A stretch of DNA of 30,644 bases, taken from positions 1-30,644 of the IMG/VR virus record IMGVR_UViG_3300036828_000242. One strand, 5' to 3'. The notes below the pieces were generated by a model. The model was not told the origin of the DNA, made no database searches, and saw nothing but the letters and a program-made list of their open reading frames with translations. The DNA comes from a virus. Numbering within the stretch: the stretch's first letter is position 1; every line of letters begins with the position of its first letter. Below, piece after piece: positions 7,776 to 14,205 of the stretch. The position numbers were made by a program, and so were the translations under genes.

Positions 7776-7987
7776 GAGACGAGAGACTAGTCTTTCTCCC
7801 TGATCTAGTGTCTTGTCTCTAAGAGGATGGGATCACCCGGCAGCATCCCATCCTCTTCAAAATAGGAGGTAGAGTTAACTGGGCAAATCTCTATCTCCTT
7901 GTGTTGAGACCAGACAAGCATCCACTGCAAGGTCTGTCTCAATGGGGAGGATGGAGTTGCCTTTGTTGGTTTTCCCCAATTCCATCC
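7776..7987 (+). ncRNA. Five consecutive hairpins, candidate structured RNA
   Basis: Five stems follow one another with almost no spacer: 7776-7790/7805-7819 (15 bp with one G-U and one mismatch), 7821-7833/7845-7857 (13 bp, perfect), 7865-7874/7889-7898 (10 bp with one G-U), 7904-7915/7932-7942 (11 bp with one bulge), and 7949-7958/7978-7987 (10 bp with one G-U). TGGGGA at 7943-7948 can also pair with TCCCCA at 7973-7978, which would interleave with the fifth stem. The block fills the gap between the HNH stop (7770) and the methyltransferase start (8012). It may be a stable RNA, a processed leader, or a terminator array; no T-runs follow the stems. Confidence 0.5.
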
Positions 7988-8011
7988 TACCTCAATTTTA
8001 AGGGGAAATAT

Positions 8012-8581
8012 ATGGCGGATGGGGGGATTTCTGTCTGGGATAAAGAATGGTGGGGAGATTGTACGAATACTTTTGGTGAAGAGGTAAGACAGTTACTATA
8101 TGCTGAGAAGATGGGTTTGGTTAGAACGGAGACACAAAAGTCCCCGTTTCTTTTTGACATGAAAGGTGCTTCGATAATTGATATTGGTGGTGGACCTGTA
8201 TCTCTATTGCTTAAATGTATCAATTTCACTGGAGTTGTAGTTGATCCTGGTCCTTATCCTGAATGGGTTCATGAGAGATATAAAACAGCTGGGATTAGAT
8301 ATGTTATTGAGATTGGAGAGAACTTGAATGTCATTGGTCATGACGAAGCTTGGATCTATAACTCACTACAGCATACAGTTAATCCTTATCTCGTCATCGA
8401 CAATGCAAAGAGAGCCGCTAAGACAGTTCGTATCTTTCAATGGATCAATACTCTAGTGACTCCAGATAGTCCGCATGTTCTTACCAGGAATCTTCTTGAC
8501 AAAGCTTTGGATATTAGAGGTACGGTGGAGGCTATAAATTTATTTGGATACTATGCATACGCGTATTACGGAACAACGTAA
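8012..8581 (+). CDS. SAM-dependent methyltransferase-like protein
   Basis: The 189-residue product has a Rossmann-type class I methyltransferase pattern: SIIDIGGGP (motif I, D57-P62), a strand ending in an acidic residue, GVVVDPG (D78), then DEAWIYNSLQH (about 111-121), where the substrate-facing motif IV usually lies, followed by NPYLVIDNAKRAAKTVRIFQW. I place the start at the ATG at 8012 with AAGGGG about 7 nt upstream; the open frame extends further left, but only through the hairpin block. The substrate is unknown; Asp-Pro-Pro-Tyr type DNA-methylase motifs are absent, so DNA is less likely. Its place between capsid and neck genes is unusual. Confidence 0.65.
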   Translation: MADGGISVWDKEWWGDCTNTFGEEVRQLLYAEKMGLVRTETQKSPFLFDMKGASIIDIGGGPVSLLLKCINFTGVVVDPGPYPEWVHERYKTAGIRYVIEIGENLNVIGHDEAWIYNSLQHTVNPYLVIDNAKRAAKTVRIFQWINTLVTPDSPHVLTRNLLDKALDIRGTVEAINLFGYYAYAYYGTT

Positions 8582-8596
8582 CAGTGGAGACGGACC

Positions 8597-9136
8597 ATGC
8601 CTTTTACTACTCTACAGGATCGGGCATTACAAATACCTCGTCAGACTTTTGGTGGTCAATACCCCAGAGCCAACTTTAAGCTAGGTGAAGTACACACAAT
8701 CCTTCCCCCAGTTGGACACGGTACTATCAACTGTCAAGGAATAGATCTTCCACCTGAGGGTAAAAAGCTTCAAATTACGAAAGAATTAGTAGCACTTATT
8801 CAAGCTGGGTTTATTCGTATTGCAGTTGATATTACCAATCCTGATGCGGACAAGCACGGTTCTCCTGCACCTGATTCTAGCGTTGGTCCTGAAGTCAGTA
8901 AAAGTGTTGAGAGTAATACTCAGGTTACCGTTGGAGTTTCTCCTCCTCTTTCCAAAGATACCTTGACGACATCTTCGGTTTTTTTCTCTTCAATTGAAGA
9001 AATCGAATCTTGTCAGGATAGGGAGAAATTGCGTTTGTTTGTCAAGAGCAAGAATGGTTATGAAAATGAGAACTCTCACATTGATGGTTTGCGAGATTTA
9101 TCTTTGAAATTATTTCAGGAATGTTTGAATGTGTGA
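8597..9136 (+). CDS. Unknown virion-region protein, 179 aa
   Basis: ATG at 8597 preceded by GGAGAC. The N-terminal 75 residues look beta-rich (VHTILPPVGHGTINCQGIDLPPEGKKLQITKELVALIQAGFIRI), followed by a Ser/Pro/Thr-rich linker (about 80-125) and a charged helical C-terminus (EKLRLFVKSKN, GLRDLSLKLFQE). This two-domain layout with a disordered linker fits a small head-completion or decoration protein, but I recognise no family. Its stop overlaps the start of the HNH gene that follows. Confidence 0.65.
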   Translation: MPFTTLQDRALQIPRQTFGGQYPRANFKLGEVHTILPPVGHGTINCQGIDLPPEGKKLQITKELVALIQAGFIRIAVDITNPDADKHGSPAPDSSVGPEVSKSVESNTQVTVGVSPPLSKDTLTTSSVFFSSIEEIESCQDREKLRLFVKSKNGYENENSHIDGLRDLSLKLFQECLNV

Positions 9137-9560
9137 ACATGAGAAAGAATTGGTCCCTTGGGGAAAGGGAAAGACAGGTGAGCAGCGTTTTCGGTTTATG
9201 TGCCGAGAATGTGAGCGTTCGCGGGTACGTCAATACAAGAATCATCCAGGTAAACGAGAGTGGGATATAAGAAATAGGGCTAAGCGTGTAGCTCATAAGA
9301 TAGTCGAGAGTGCCTTAATTTCTGGAAAGTTGGTTCATTCTCCATGTTGCTGCTGTGGCTCTAATGATAGTCATGCTCATCATGAGGATTATAGTAAACC
9401 TCTAGAAGTAGTTTGGCTATGTCCATTTCATCATAGTGAACGTCACAGAGAGCTGCGTTCCTCCCCAACTAGAGTAGAAGGTGGTATACAATCGTCTTCT
9501 ACTCCTTCTTTTTTATGTATTGAGGAGGGTGCTTTCGTTAAGGAAAGACCTGATGTCTGA
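9129..9560 (+). CDS. HNH endonuclease, Cys-rich HHEDY type
   Basis: ATG at 9129 overlaps the previous stop. Residues 17-45 carry a first Cys pair and basic region (CRECERSRVRQYK). The HNH core is CCCCGSNDSHAHHEDY, about residues 75-90, then KPLEVVWLCPFHHSERH: two CxxC pairs for a structural zinc and the His-His-x-Asp active-site pattern common in small phage HNH proteins. The C-terminal 30 residues are Ser/Thr-rich and read into the start of the next gene, which overlaps by 8 nt. Likely a freestanding homing endonuclease. Confidence 0.88.
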   Translation: MCEHEKELVPWGKGKTGEQRFRFMCRECERSRVRQYKNHPGKREWDIRNRAKRVAHKIVESALISGKLVHSPCCCCGSNDSHAHHEDYSKPLEVVWLCPFHHSERHRELRSSPTRVEGGIQSSSTPSFLCIEEGAFVKERPDV

Positions 9561-10326
9561 TGTTATTACACGTAATACTGATTATAAGCTAACCTCTATC
9601 GAGAACTATCTAAGGTCACAACTTGGCGATCCTATTGTTGCTGCACTTACTGAAGAGACCGACGCAATCCAAAACGCTCTTAACTTAGCTCTTACATCTT
9701 ATTGGACAGCTTTCCCTCATTCATGGATGACTCAATACTCATCTAAAGCTCAGGGTACAATAACAGATAACGTTGATAATATTATGAGTATGGCTTTCTA
9801 TGGAAACCCAGATGCCCAGGCGAAAGCGTATTTTCTTGGTGTTACTCGGATCGAAGATGGTGCTCTTGGTGCAATTGGCAATAACATTGATTCGTATCTT
9901 TTGGGAGTTCCTTATCCTAATCCTTCCTATAAGGTTTATCCTGGAGCGCTCGATCTTGCAGAGATTGTTAGATACAGAACAGAGGTTGGAATCATTACAG
10001 GCGAGATAGAAACACAATACGATGAGGTCTCTAGGGTTGTCAGGTTCATAACTCCAAACGCTTATGGTCAGTTCACAGTTTTCTATGCATTCGGATTTAC
10101 CGAAGACTCAGGACTAACATATGTTCCTAATAGACATGTTGATATGCTTCGTAAGATTACCGCTTACGAATTCATAACCTCAGTCTTGAATGCTAGAGGC
10201 GGTGTTCAAGTTATAGCTGATTTCAAACTTGATCTGACGTTTCTCTCTAAGCGAAGAGATGAATTGAAAGAAGACGTAGAGAAAGAATTATATCGTAACC
10301 AGATATCGACAGTTATGTGGGGATAA
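9553..10326 (+). CDS. Probable neck / head-tail connector protein
   Basis: The start is the ATG at 9553 (AAGGA about 8 nt upstream), inside the end of the HNH gene; the longer frame from 9481 would add a hydrophobic segment encoded over the HNH gene and is not credible. The 257-aa product opens with an LRSQLGDPIV...LTEETDAIQNALNLALTSYW pattern seen in phage neck/adaptor-type proteins, where an N-terminal helical bundle docks at the portal. The middle is beta-rich (SYKVYPGALDLAEIVRY) and the C-terminus is helical and charged. T4 gp13/gp14-like function is inferred from size (T4 gp14 is 256 aa), position after the capsid gene and this pattern. Confidence 0.5.
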   Translation: MSDVITRNTDYKLTSIENYLRSQLGDPIVAALTEETDAIQNALNLALTSYWTAFPHSWMTQYSSKAQGTITDNVDNIMSMAFYGNPDAQAKAYFLGVTRIEDGALGAIGNNIDSYLLGVPYPNPSYKVYPGALDLAEIVRYRTEVGIITGEIETQYDEVSRVVRFITPNAYGQFTVFYAFGFTEDSGLTYVPNRHVDMLRKITAYEFITSVLNARGGVQVIADFKLDLTFLSKRRDELKEDVEKELYRNQISTVMWG

Positions 10327-10328
10327 CA

Positions 10329-10811
10329 ATGGGAAGACCAAGAAGATCTGATTATTCGAAACATCCTTTATACAAACATTTTATGCACATGATTCAAAGA
10401 GGTCATGACTGTAAATTTTCTTTTTGTAAAGAAGATTTCGATAGATGGATGGGGATTATTGGGCTGATACCTGAAGGTATGCGGTGTCCCTCTGTCGGGC
10501 GTTACGATCATACCAAAGGTTATATTTTTGATGTTGAGATGAACAGGTGGAATTTCAGATGGGAAGAATATGATGAAAATACTGCTGAAGCGGCTCAAAG
10601 AAGAGGTTCAGCTAGTGTAGTAGCCCAAGTTGAAAAGGGAACTCATAACAGCCAAACTTTAGTTGGAGTAAAATCTCAATTGAGAAATGGAACACACCCA
10701 AGTTTGACTAAAAGAAAGTGTCCTTATTGCGGGGAAGATTTTCAAACGGCTAGCATAAATCGTCATATAAGAGCTAAGCATTTAGAGGAACTAACGTGTC
10801 CTATGTTCTGA
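10329..10811 (+). CDS. HNH-like nuclease of the RYDHxKGY family
   Basis: ATG at 10329, two bases after the stop of the neck-like gene, whose end carries GTGGGG as a possible ribosome site. The core (residues about 55-80) reads VGRYDHTKGYIFDVEMNRWNF, which fits the HNH geometry: an Asp-His pair, a Gly-Tyr turn, then Asn-Arg-Trp. It compares with the [17 protein letters not shown] core of classical members. A NUMOD-like GTHNSQ segment follows, then a C-terminal zinc finger (CPYCGEDF...INRHIRAKH). Relatives with the same three parts are at 20536-21102 and 23828-24406. Probably a homing endonuclease. Confidence 0.75.
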   Translation: MGRPRRSDYSKHPLYKHFMHMIQRGHDCKFSFCKEDFDRWMGIIGLIPEGMRCPSVGRYDHTKGYIFDVEMNRWNFRWEEYDENTAEAAQRRGSASVVAQVEKGTHNSQTLVGVKSQLRNGTHPSLTKRKCPYCGEDFQTASINRHIRAKHLEELTCPMF

Positions 10812-10942
10812 AGGTTCTTACTAGTTTGACTGATGCTAGATACTCTCATCGTATTCCAAAAGTAGCTAAAGATCCAACCAGATTGTTGCAGGAAAGAGTG
10901 GACAAATCTACGTTAGGTGATAGCATATGTCCCACATTGTGA
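10796..10942 (+). CDS. Small protein with MSYVLKVL tag, 48 aa
   Basis: GTG start at 10796, GAGG about 9 nt upstream, overlapping the end of the nuclease gene by 16 nt. The N-terminus MSYVLKVLTSL is followed by TDARYSHRIPKVAKDP. Its first 23 residues align with those of the next gene (SHIVKILTSLDEARYLHRIP), so the two are tandem duplicates that have diverged at their ends. Function unknown; the same kind of tag recurs at 12804 and 13882. Confidence 0.55.
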   Translation: MSYVLKVLTSLTDARYSHRIPKVAKDPTRLLQERVDKSTLGDSICPTL

Positions 10943-11106
10943 AAATTCTCACTAGTTTGGATGAAGCTAGATACCTCCATCGTATTCCTAGGGTCGCAAA
11001 TCCTAACAATCTCGATTTTACCTGGGGGCCTGATGGTATGAAAAAGAGAAGAAAGAAGCCCATGGATAAACTTATCAACAATAATGGCCAATGGATACGA
11101 TCATGA
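10927..11106 (+). CDS. Small protein with MSHIVKIL tag, 59 aa
   Basis: ATG at 10927 overlaps the previous gene by 16 nt. Residues 1-23 (MSHIVKILTSLDEARYLHRI) are a diverged copy of the preceding gene's N-terminus. The remainder is basic (KKRRKKP near residues 39-47) and hydrophilic. The basic C-terminus could contact nucleic acid, but no motif is present. Unknown function; part of the set of four tagged small proteins. Confidence 0.6.
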   Translation: MSHIVKILTSLDEARYLHRIPRVANPNNLDFTWGPDGMKKRRKKPMDKLINNNGQWIRS

Positions 11107-11194
11107 TTTACAGTCTTTGTTTAATGCTATTAGCAGCCTGTGTCTTGCTATTGTTGCCTTGGTGGTTTTGTTGGGGATGTTAGATGACGATTAA
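11084..11194 (+). CDS. Single-helix membrane mini-protein, 36 aa
   Basis: ATG at 11084 lies inside the end of the preceding gene in another frame. The product has a polar N-terminus (MANGYDHDLQSLFNAI), one hydrophobic helix (about residues 17-31, LCLAIVALVVLLGM) and an acidic end (LDDD), which is a typical small single-pass layout. No clear Shine-Dalgarno sequence, so coupling to the upstream gene would be needed. A competing frame starting at 11104 also gives a hydrophobic peptide of 26 residues but with an atypical Trp/Cys tail. Confidence 0.45.
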   Translation: MANGYDHDLQSLFNAISSLCLAIVALVVLLGMLDDD

Positions 11195-11241
11195 AGAGTT
11201 GGCAATATGAGTCATCTTCTGGTAACGATTGGATTTAATGG

Positions 11242-11273
11242 GATAGCTCTAGTTCTTTCAAACTAGAGCTATC
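11242..11273 (+). terminator. Strong hairpin, possible terminator
   Basis: GATAGCTCTAGTT (11242-11254) pairs perfectly over 13 bp with AACTAGAGCTATC (11261-11273), leaving a 6-nt loop. It lies between the small-gene cluster and the gene at 11346. It is not followed by a T-run, so it may be a factor-dependent stop, an mRNA-stabilising end or a processing site rather than an intrinsic terminator. Confidence 0.5.
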
Positions 11274-11345
11274 GTGTGGGATGGTGTGCAGAGGGTAGGG
11301 AGTGGAGTGCGAGTCAAGGCTATCGTCTAATCGAGAGGAAGTCAA

Positions 11346-11594
11346 GTGCCAGTTACAACACTTCCGGGCAGTCTAAATGTAAATTCTCCTGAGTGGACTA
11401 CTGCCCATAAGGATGTCCCACCGGAGTGGCTTTCACAAGTTGACCATCCTTGTGCAGTATCTGGCCGTCAAGGAACGATGCAGATAGTAAATGGTAAACT
11501 AGTGTGTGTCGTGACTCCTAGAGAATCTGAAGAAAGAATAAGGATAAGAAATATTATCCGTGAACTAGTTGACAGGAAACTTAATCTTGGTTAG
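11346..11594 (+). CDS. Unknown protein with one Cys-pair module, 82 aa
   Basis: GTG start at 11346 with AGAGGAAG 5-6 nt upstream. Residues about 34-58 (HPCAVSGRQGTMQIVNGKLVC) match the module repeated four times in the 17021-18625 protein: Pro-Cys, Gly, Gly, then a hydrophobic Asn-Gly-x-Leu-Val-Cys strand. The C-terminus (RIRNIIRELVDRKLNL) is an amphipathic helix also found at the end of the 12092-12565 product. The gene is therefore a single module plus a docking-type helix. It ends over the 3' end of an antisense HNH gene (14-nt overlap). Function unknown; a virion protein is plausible from position. Confidence 0.7.
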   Translation: MPVTTLPGSLNVNSPEWTTAHKDVPPEWLSQVDHPCAVSGRQGTMQIVNGKLVCVVTPRESEERIRIRNIIRELVDRKLNLG

Positions 11595-11988
11595 CTTTGC
11601 GTTTAGCCCGTGTCTGTCGAACTGCGATGCGTATTTTTTCTTTCGTTTCCTCAGACATTGTTTGCCCTAGCCTTTTCTGTCTCATCTTTTGTTTCGTATC
11701 TTCTGATACTGGTCGTCTGTTTTTTGCTTGTTCAGATCGTGTTGCCCATTTGCAGTTTGATTTTTCATAGTTGCCATTATTATCTATACGTTCTAAAGTG
11801 TGACCTTCTGGCTGGAGTCCCATGTCTGCAAGAAAGTTTTCAAACTTAGACCAAGGTTCACACGGTTTGATACCACGTTTACCGTAGTTCTTGTAGTCTT
11901 TGTTTTTTGGGTTATTACATCTTTGTATCATCATTTGCCAGCTACGATATGTTTTGCTTCCAAAATGTCCATGTATTCGATTAGCCAT
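11581..11988 (-). CDS. HNH homing-type endonuclease with NUMOD3-like tail
   Basis: ATG at 11988 with GGAGG 6-7 nt upstream. The first 95 residues are the HNH core shared with the other two antisense relatives: YRSWQMMIQRCNNP, YGKRGIKPCEPWSKFENF, LERIDNNGNYEKSNCKWAT, then EQAKNRR. Unlike them it has no N-terminal zinc module; it ends in a NUMOD3-like DNA-binding repeat (VSEDTKQKMRQKRLGQTMSEETKEKI). It is read against the virion genes and ends inside the 3' end of the gene at 11346. Its own promoter and a 5' hairpin are visible upstream. Confidence 0.9.
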   Translation of the reverse strand: MANRIHGHFGSKTYRSWQMMIQRCNNPKNKDYKNYGKRGIKPCEPWSKFENFLADMGLQPEGHTLERIDNNGNYEKSNCKWATRSEQAKNRRPVSEDTKQKMRQKRLGQTMSEETKEKIRIAVRQTRAKRKANQD

Positions 11989-12016
11989 GGTAACCTCCAG
12001 ATAAGGTTGTCATGAA

Positions 12017-12050
12017 GTGACGGCCGAATGCTCCAACACTCGGTCGTCAC
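12017..12050 (-). other. 5'-leader hairpin of the antisense HNH transcript
   Basis: On the minus strand GTGACGACCGA (12050-12040) pairs with TCGGCCGTCAC (12027-12017) over 11 bp with one G-U. The stem begins about where transcription from the promoter at 12053-12081 should start, so the HNH message would carry a 5'-terminal hairpin. It could stabilise the message; the ribosome site lies further downstream and is not in the stem. Confidence 0.45.
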
Positions 12051-12052
12051 AC

Positions 12053-12081
12053 ATCGTATCAGAAAATATGACGAGTGACAA
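12053..12081 (-). promoter_or_regulatory. Sigma70-like promoter for antisense HNH gene
   Basis: Read on the minus strand: TTGTCA (12081-12076), a 17-nt spacer, and TACGAT (12058-12053). This matches the sigma70 consensus at 5 of 6 and 4-5 of 6 positions with ideal spacing, and lies 65 nt ahead of the HNH start at 11988. The same cassette, with conserved spacer and downstream bases, is found ahead of the antisense HNH gene at 16395-16910. Confidence 0.65.
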
Positions 12082-12091
12082 GGAGTCTCAA

Positions 12092-12565
12092 ATGAAACCA
12101 TTGGCATTTGCCCAATCTGCTGTTAATAGTTTGTTGGAGACTAGGAAGAAAACTCCGAAGGATACCAACATGGACGATGTTATCACAGAATCAGTGACCT
12201 TACGTTTCTCTTGTCCCAGTCGAGTTCAACTTGCCAAGGTAGCTAATTATTTCAGCATTGGTAGGGCGACGGGAGGGCTTGGCAAGATCATAGTTCGTCC
12301 TGTCCAAGGTACTATGGGTAACTGGTATTTCGATGTATCCTCTAATGAGGAGAATCAATTCCTTAATCCTAACCATATGAATAATATTTTGCCAGCTGAA
12401 GTAACTGTGACAAGAATGACAGGTGGGCCAGTACCTACTACACAAACTGCATCTCAAGATGAGACAAGAAACATTATTCGTGAAATGGTTGAAAAGAAAT
12501 TGACTGAAGCTGGTTGGCCAAACGAAGCTAAGTCCGCAGCAAGTCTGGCAAGGCGACATAAATGA
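12092..12565 (+). CDS. Unknown protein with C-terminal RNIIRE helix, 157 aa
   Basis: The ATG at 12092 has AAGGAG 6-7 nt upstream and is the best start; the open frame extends back to 12017, but through the HNH leader hairpin. The N-terminus (KPLAFAQSAVNSLLETRKKT) is helical; a central beta-rich region (VTLRFSCPSRVQLAKVANYF, KIIVRPVQGTMGNWYFDV) looks like a small globular fold; and the C-terminus has ETRNIIREMVEKKLTEAG, like the end of the 11346 product. The overlap of stop and ATG with the next gene suggests coupling. No known family. Confidence 0.65.
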   Translation: MKPLAFAQSAVNSLLETRKKTPKDTNMDDVITESVTLRFSCPSRVQLAKVANYFSIGRATGGLGKIIVRPVQGTMGNWYFDVSSNEENQFLNPNHMNNILPAEVTVTRMTGGPVPTTQTASQDETRNIIREMVEKKLTEAGWPNEAKSAASLARRHK

Positions 12566-12804
12566 TGGCTAGTCGTGTTAATACTCCGAGAACTGTAGGA
12601 GATATTGGTGCACATAAGGAAGCAGCAGGTCTTCATAAGACAGCTAGTGAACATTTTGAGAGAGCAGCAGGTGCATATAGGAGAGGGGCGTCTAAGGAAG
12701 CTGAATCGCATATGGAAAAAGGTCGAGTTAGTGGAGCGCATGCGAAGCTTTCTAGTCAGAATACAGGCTCCGGTCATTTCTTTAAAGGGATTGAATACAT
12801 ATAG
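12562..12804 (+). CDS. Small Ala/His-rich helical protein, 80 aa
   Basis: Starts at one of two tandem ATGs (12562 or 12565) overlapping the previous stop. The centre (residues about 18-62) is a repeated helical pattern with Ala, His and Glu at regular spacing: HKEAAGLHKTASEHFERAAGAYRRG, then KEAESHMEKGRVSGAHAK; this resembles a TPR-like or helical-hairpin protein. Phage and bacterial proteins with such AAxxH repeats are known but without clear function. The ORF ends where the GTG of the next gene begins. Confidence 0.6.
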   Translation: MMASRVNTPRTVGDIGAHKEAAGLHKTASEHFERAAGAYRRGASKEAESHMEKGRVSGAHAKLSSQNTGSGHFFKGIEYI

Positions 12805-13016
12805 TGTCTCATATTCTAAAGTTTCTTGAAGACACTTGGGGTGCAGCACCAGCTGGTCCTGATCGTGCTATCAATACCAAGTTACTAAGTAACGACGACG
12901 ATCGATATAGATACGATTTTGCTAAACAATGGCCAGGAGATACATTCAAGAAGGGTCGTATGAGAAAGAAAAAACGTACAGTCGGGAGGGATACGTGGAA
13001 GAAGACCAATTTTTGA
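12804..13016 (+). CDS. Small protein with MSHILKFL tag, 70 aa
   Basis: GTG start overlapping the previous TAG by one base; no strong ribosome site, so coupling is likely. MSHILKFLEDT at the N-terminus matches the tag at 13882 (MSHVLKVLEDT) almost exactly. The middle is polar (DDDRYRYDFAKQW), the end very basic (RMRKKKRTVGRDTWKK). The nuclease at 12929 starts within this gene in another frame. Function unknown. Confidence 0.5.
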   Translation: MSHILKFLEDTWGAAPAGPDRAINTKLLSNDDDRYRYDFAKQWPGDTFKKGRMRKKKRTVGRDTWKKTNF

Positions 13017-13897
13017 TCATTGATGGTATTCCTGTTAAGGAGGACAAAACTGAACTAATTAGATCAGGCCAAGATGTTAAAGCTACTGGAGTCGCTGGTC
13101 CGTGTCCCACGTGTAGTTGGTCTGGAACTTATGAACAACTTGTTGAAGTTGACTACACTTATAAATATACAATTAAAGCACTAACTTGTCCTTCTTGCGG
13201 TGCTAGGCTTTGTGCTGGATGTACTGTTGTCGCTTTACCTTATAGTAAAAGAAGATATTGTTGTAATTCTTGTAAGAATATCGGTAGACCTTATTTGGAA
13301 GGTACAGCAGAAAAACACCGTATTAACATGCTTGGTAATAAATATGGCAGTCATGCAGTAAGTGAAGAACATAAGAAGGCGATATCCGAGGCATTGCGTA
13401 TACGCTGGAAAAACCCTGCATATAGAGAACGTGAGTCAAAGCTAGCGTCAGAACGATTTCGTAAGATGAATGAGAAGAATTGGGCTAATCCTGAGTTCAG
13501 AGCACGTAGATCTGAATTAGGAGTTCCTCATTTTAAAGGTTTTCATGATTCCCCTAAGGCTGGTAGAGTATTTTATAGATCAAGTTGGGAGAGAGATGCC
13601 TGTCTTGGCTTAGACGATTGTCCGAGGGTTAAGATGTATACATTTGAGCCTTTTACGGTTCCATATATTGATTCTTCTGGAGTGGATCGGCTCTATTGGC
13701 CAGATATACTAGTGGAATATTATGACAGAGCGCCTGATCTGGTGGAAATTAAGCCTAGGAAACTTTTGAGGTATCTTAACGTTCAGCTTAAAATCAGGGC
13801 AGGAGAGATTTGGGCTGAGAACTTAGGTATGAATTTTTCTGTGTGGACAGAGGAAACTTGGCCTAAAGAGATTGTAAGAGAATGTCTCACGTATTAA
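12929..13897 (+). CDS. PD-(D/E)XK nuclease with Cys4 and NUMOD-like parts
   Basis: The C-terminal 110 residues carry a PD-(D/E)XK nuclease core: YRSSWERDACLGL, then YWPDILVEY (D259) and LVEIKP (E273, K275), and QLKIRAGEIW. Ahead of it are Cys pairs (CPTC...CPSC, then CAGC and CCNSC, residues about 60-120) suitable for zinc, and NUMOD3-like segments (VSEEHKKAISEALRIRWKNPAYRE). A close relative is at 14709-15479. I infer a freestanding homing endonuclease of the PD-(D/E)XK class. The start is unsure: the ATG at 12929 overlaps the tagged gene at 12804 by 88 nt, and a later TTG near 13013 is possible. Its 3' end overlaps the next gene. Confidence 0.75.
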   Translation: MARRYIQEGSYEKEKTYSREGYVEEDQFLIIDGIPVKEDKTELIRSGQDVKATGVAGPCPTCSWSGTYEQLVEVDYTYKYTIKALTCPSCGARLCAGCTVVALPYSKRRYCCNSCKNIGRPYLEGTAEKHRINMLGNKYGSHAVSEEHKKAISEALRIRWKNPAYRERESKLASERFRKMNEKNWANPEFRARRSELGVPHFKGFHDSPKAGRVFYRSSWERDACLGLDDCPRVKMYTFEPFTVPYIDSSGVDRLYWPDILVEYYDRAPDLVEIKPRKLLRYLNVQLKIRAGEIWAENLGMNFSVWTEETWPKEIVRECLTY

Positions 13898-14193
13898 AGG
13901 TTTTGGAAGACACTTCTCAAAGTGGTCAAATCGGTGCATATTTGTACGGATATCATTCTGGTTTTTGGAAGGTCCAGCAGGGGCCTAACCAGCCTACAGC
14001 AATGATTCCAAGTCACCAAGTTTATGGTCATGACGGGGTGACGAAGATTATAGGTAAGCCGGGTTTGAAAGGTCGAGTTGTTAAGACTAAGAAGGGCAAC
14101 GCTTTCCATTCAGATGACAGCGGTGGCCCGGTCTCTAACCCGGTCGGGGGTACACCACATACCGTAGGGGTAGACTATACGTCTCGTATATAG
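13882..14193 (+). CDS. Protein with MSHVLKVL tag, 103 aa
   Basis: ATG at 13882, 16 nt inside the end of the nuclease gene. N-terminal MSHVLKVLEDT is the same tag as at 12804. The remainder is Gly-rich and beta-like (GAYLYGYHSGFWKVQQGPNQP, VTKIIGKPGLKGRVVKTKKG, SNPVGGTPHTVGVDY), as in small SH3-like or decoration-type folds; I do not recognise a family. Followed by a short gap with the next gene starting 13 nt after the stop. Confidence 0.65.
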   Translation: MSHVLKVLEDTSQSGQIGAYLYGYHSGFWKVQQGPNQPTAMIPSHQVYGHDGVTKIIGKPGLKGRVVKTKKGNAFHSDDSGGPVSNPVGGTPHTVGVDYTSRI

Positions 14194-14205
14194 GATGTAA
14201 CACTC

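Noticed and set aside
9481-9552. N-terminal extension of the neck-like gene with a Leu-rich, signal-like segment
   Set aside because: It lies over the HNH coding region in another frame; the ATG at 9553 has its own ribosome site.
11208-11267. 19-codon ORF starting MSHLLV, like the tag family
   Set aside because: It runs into the 13-bp hairpin, lacks the Lys of the tag and is too short to support.
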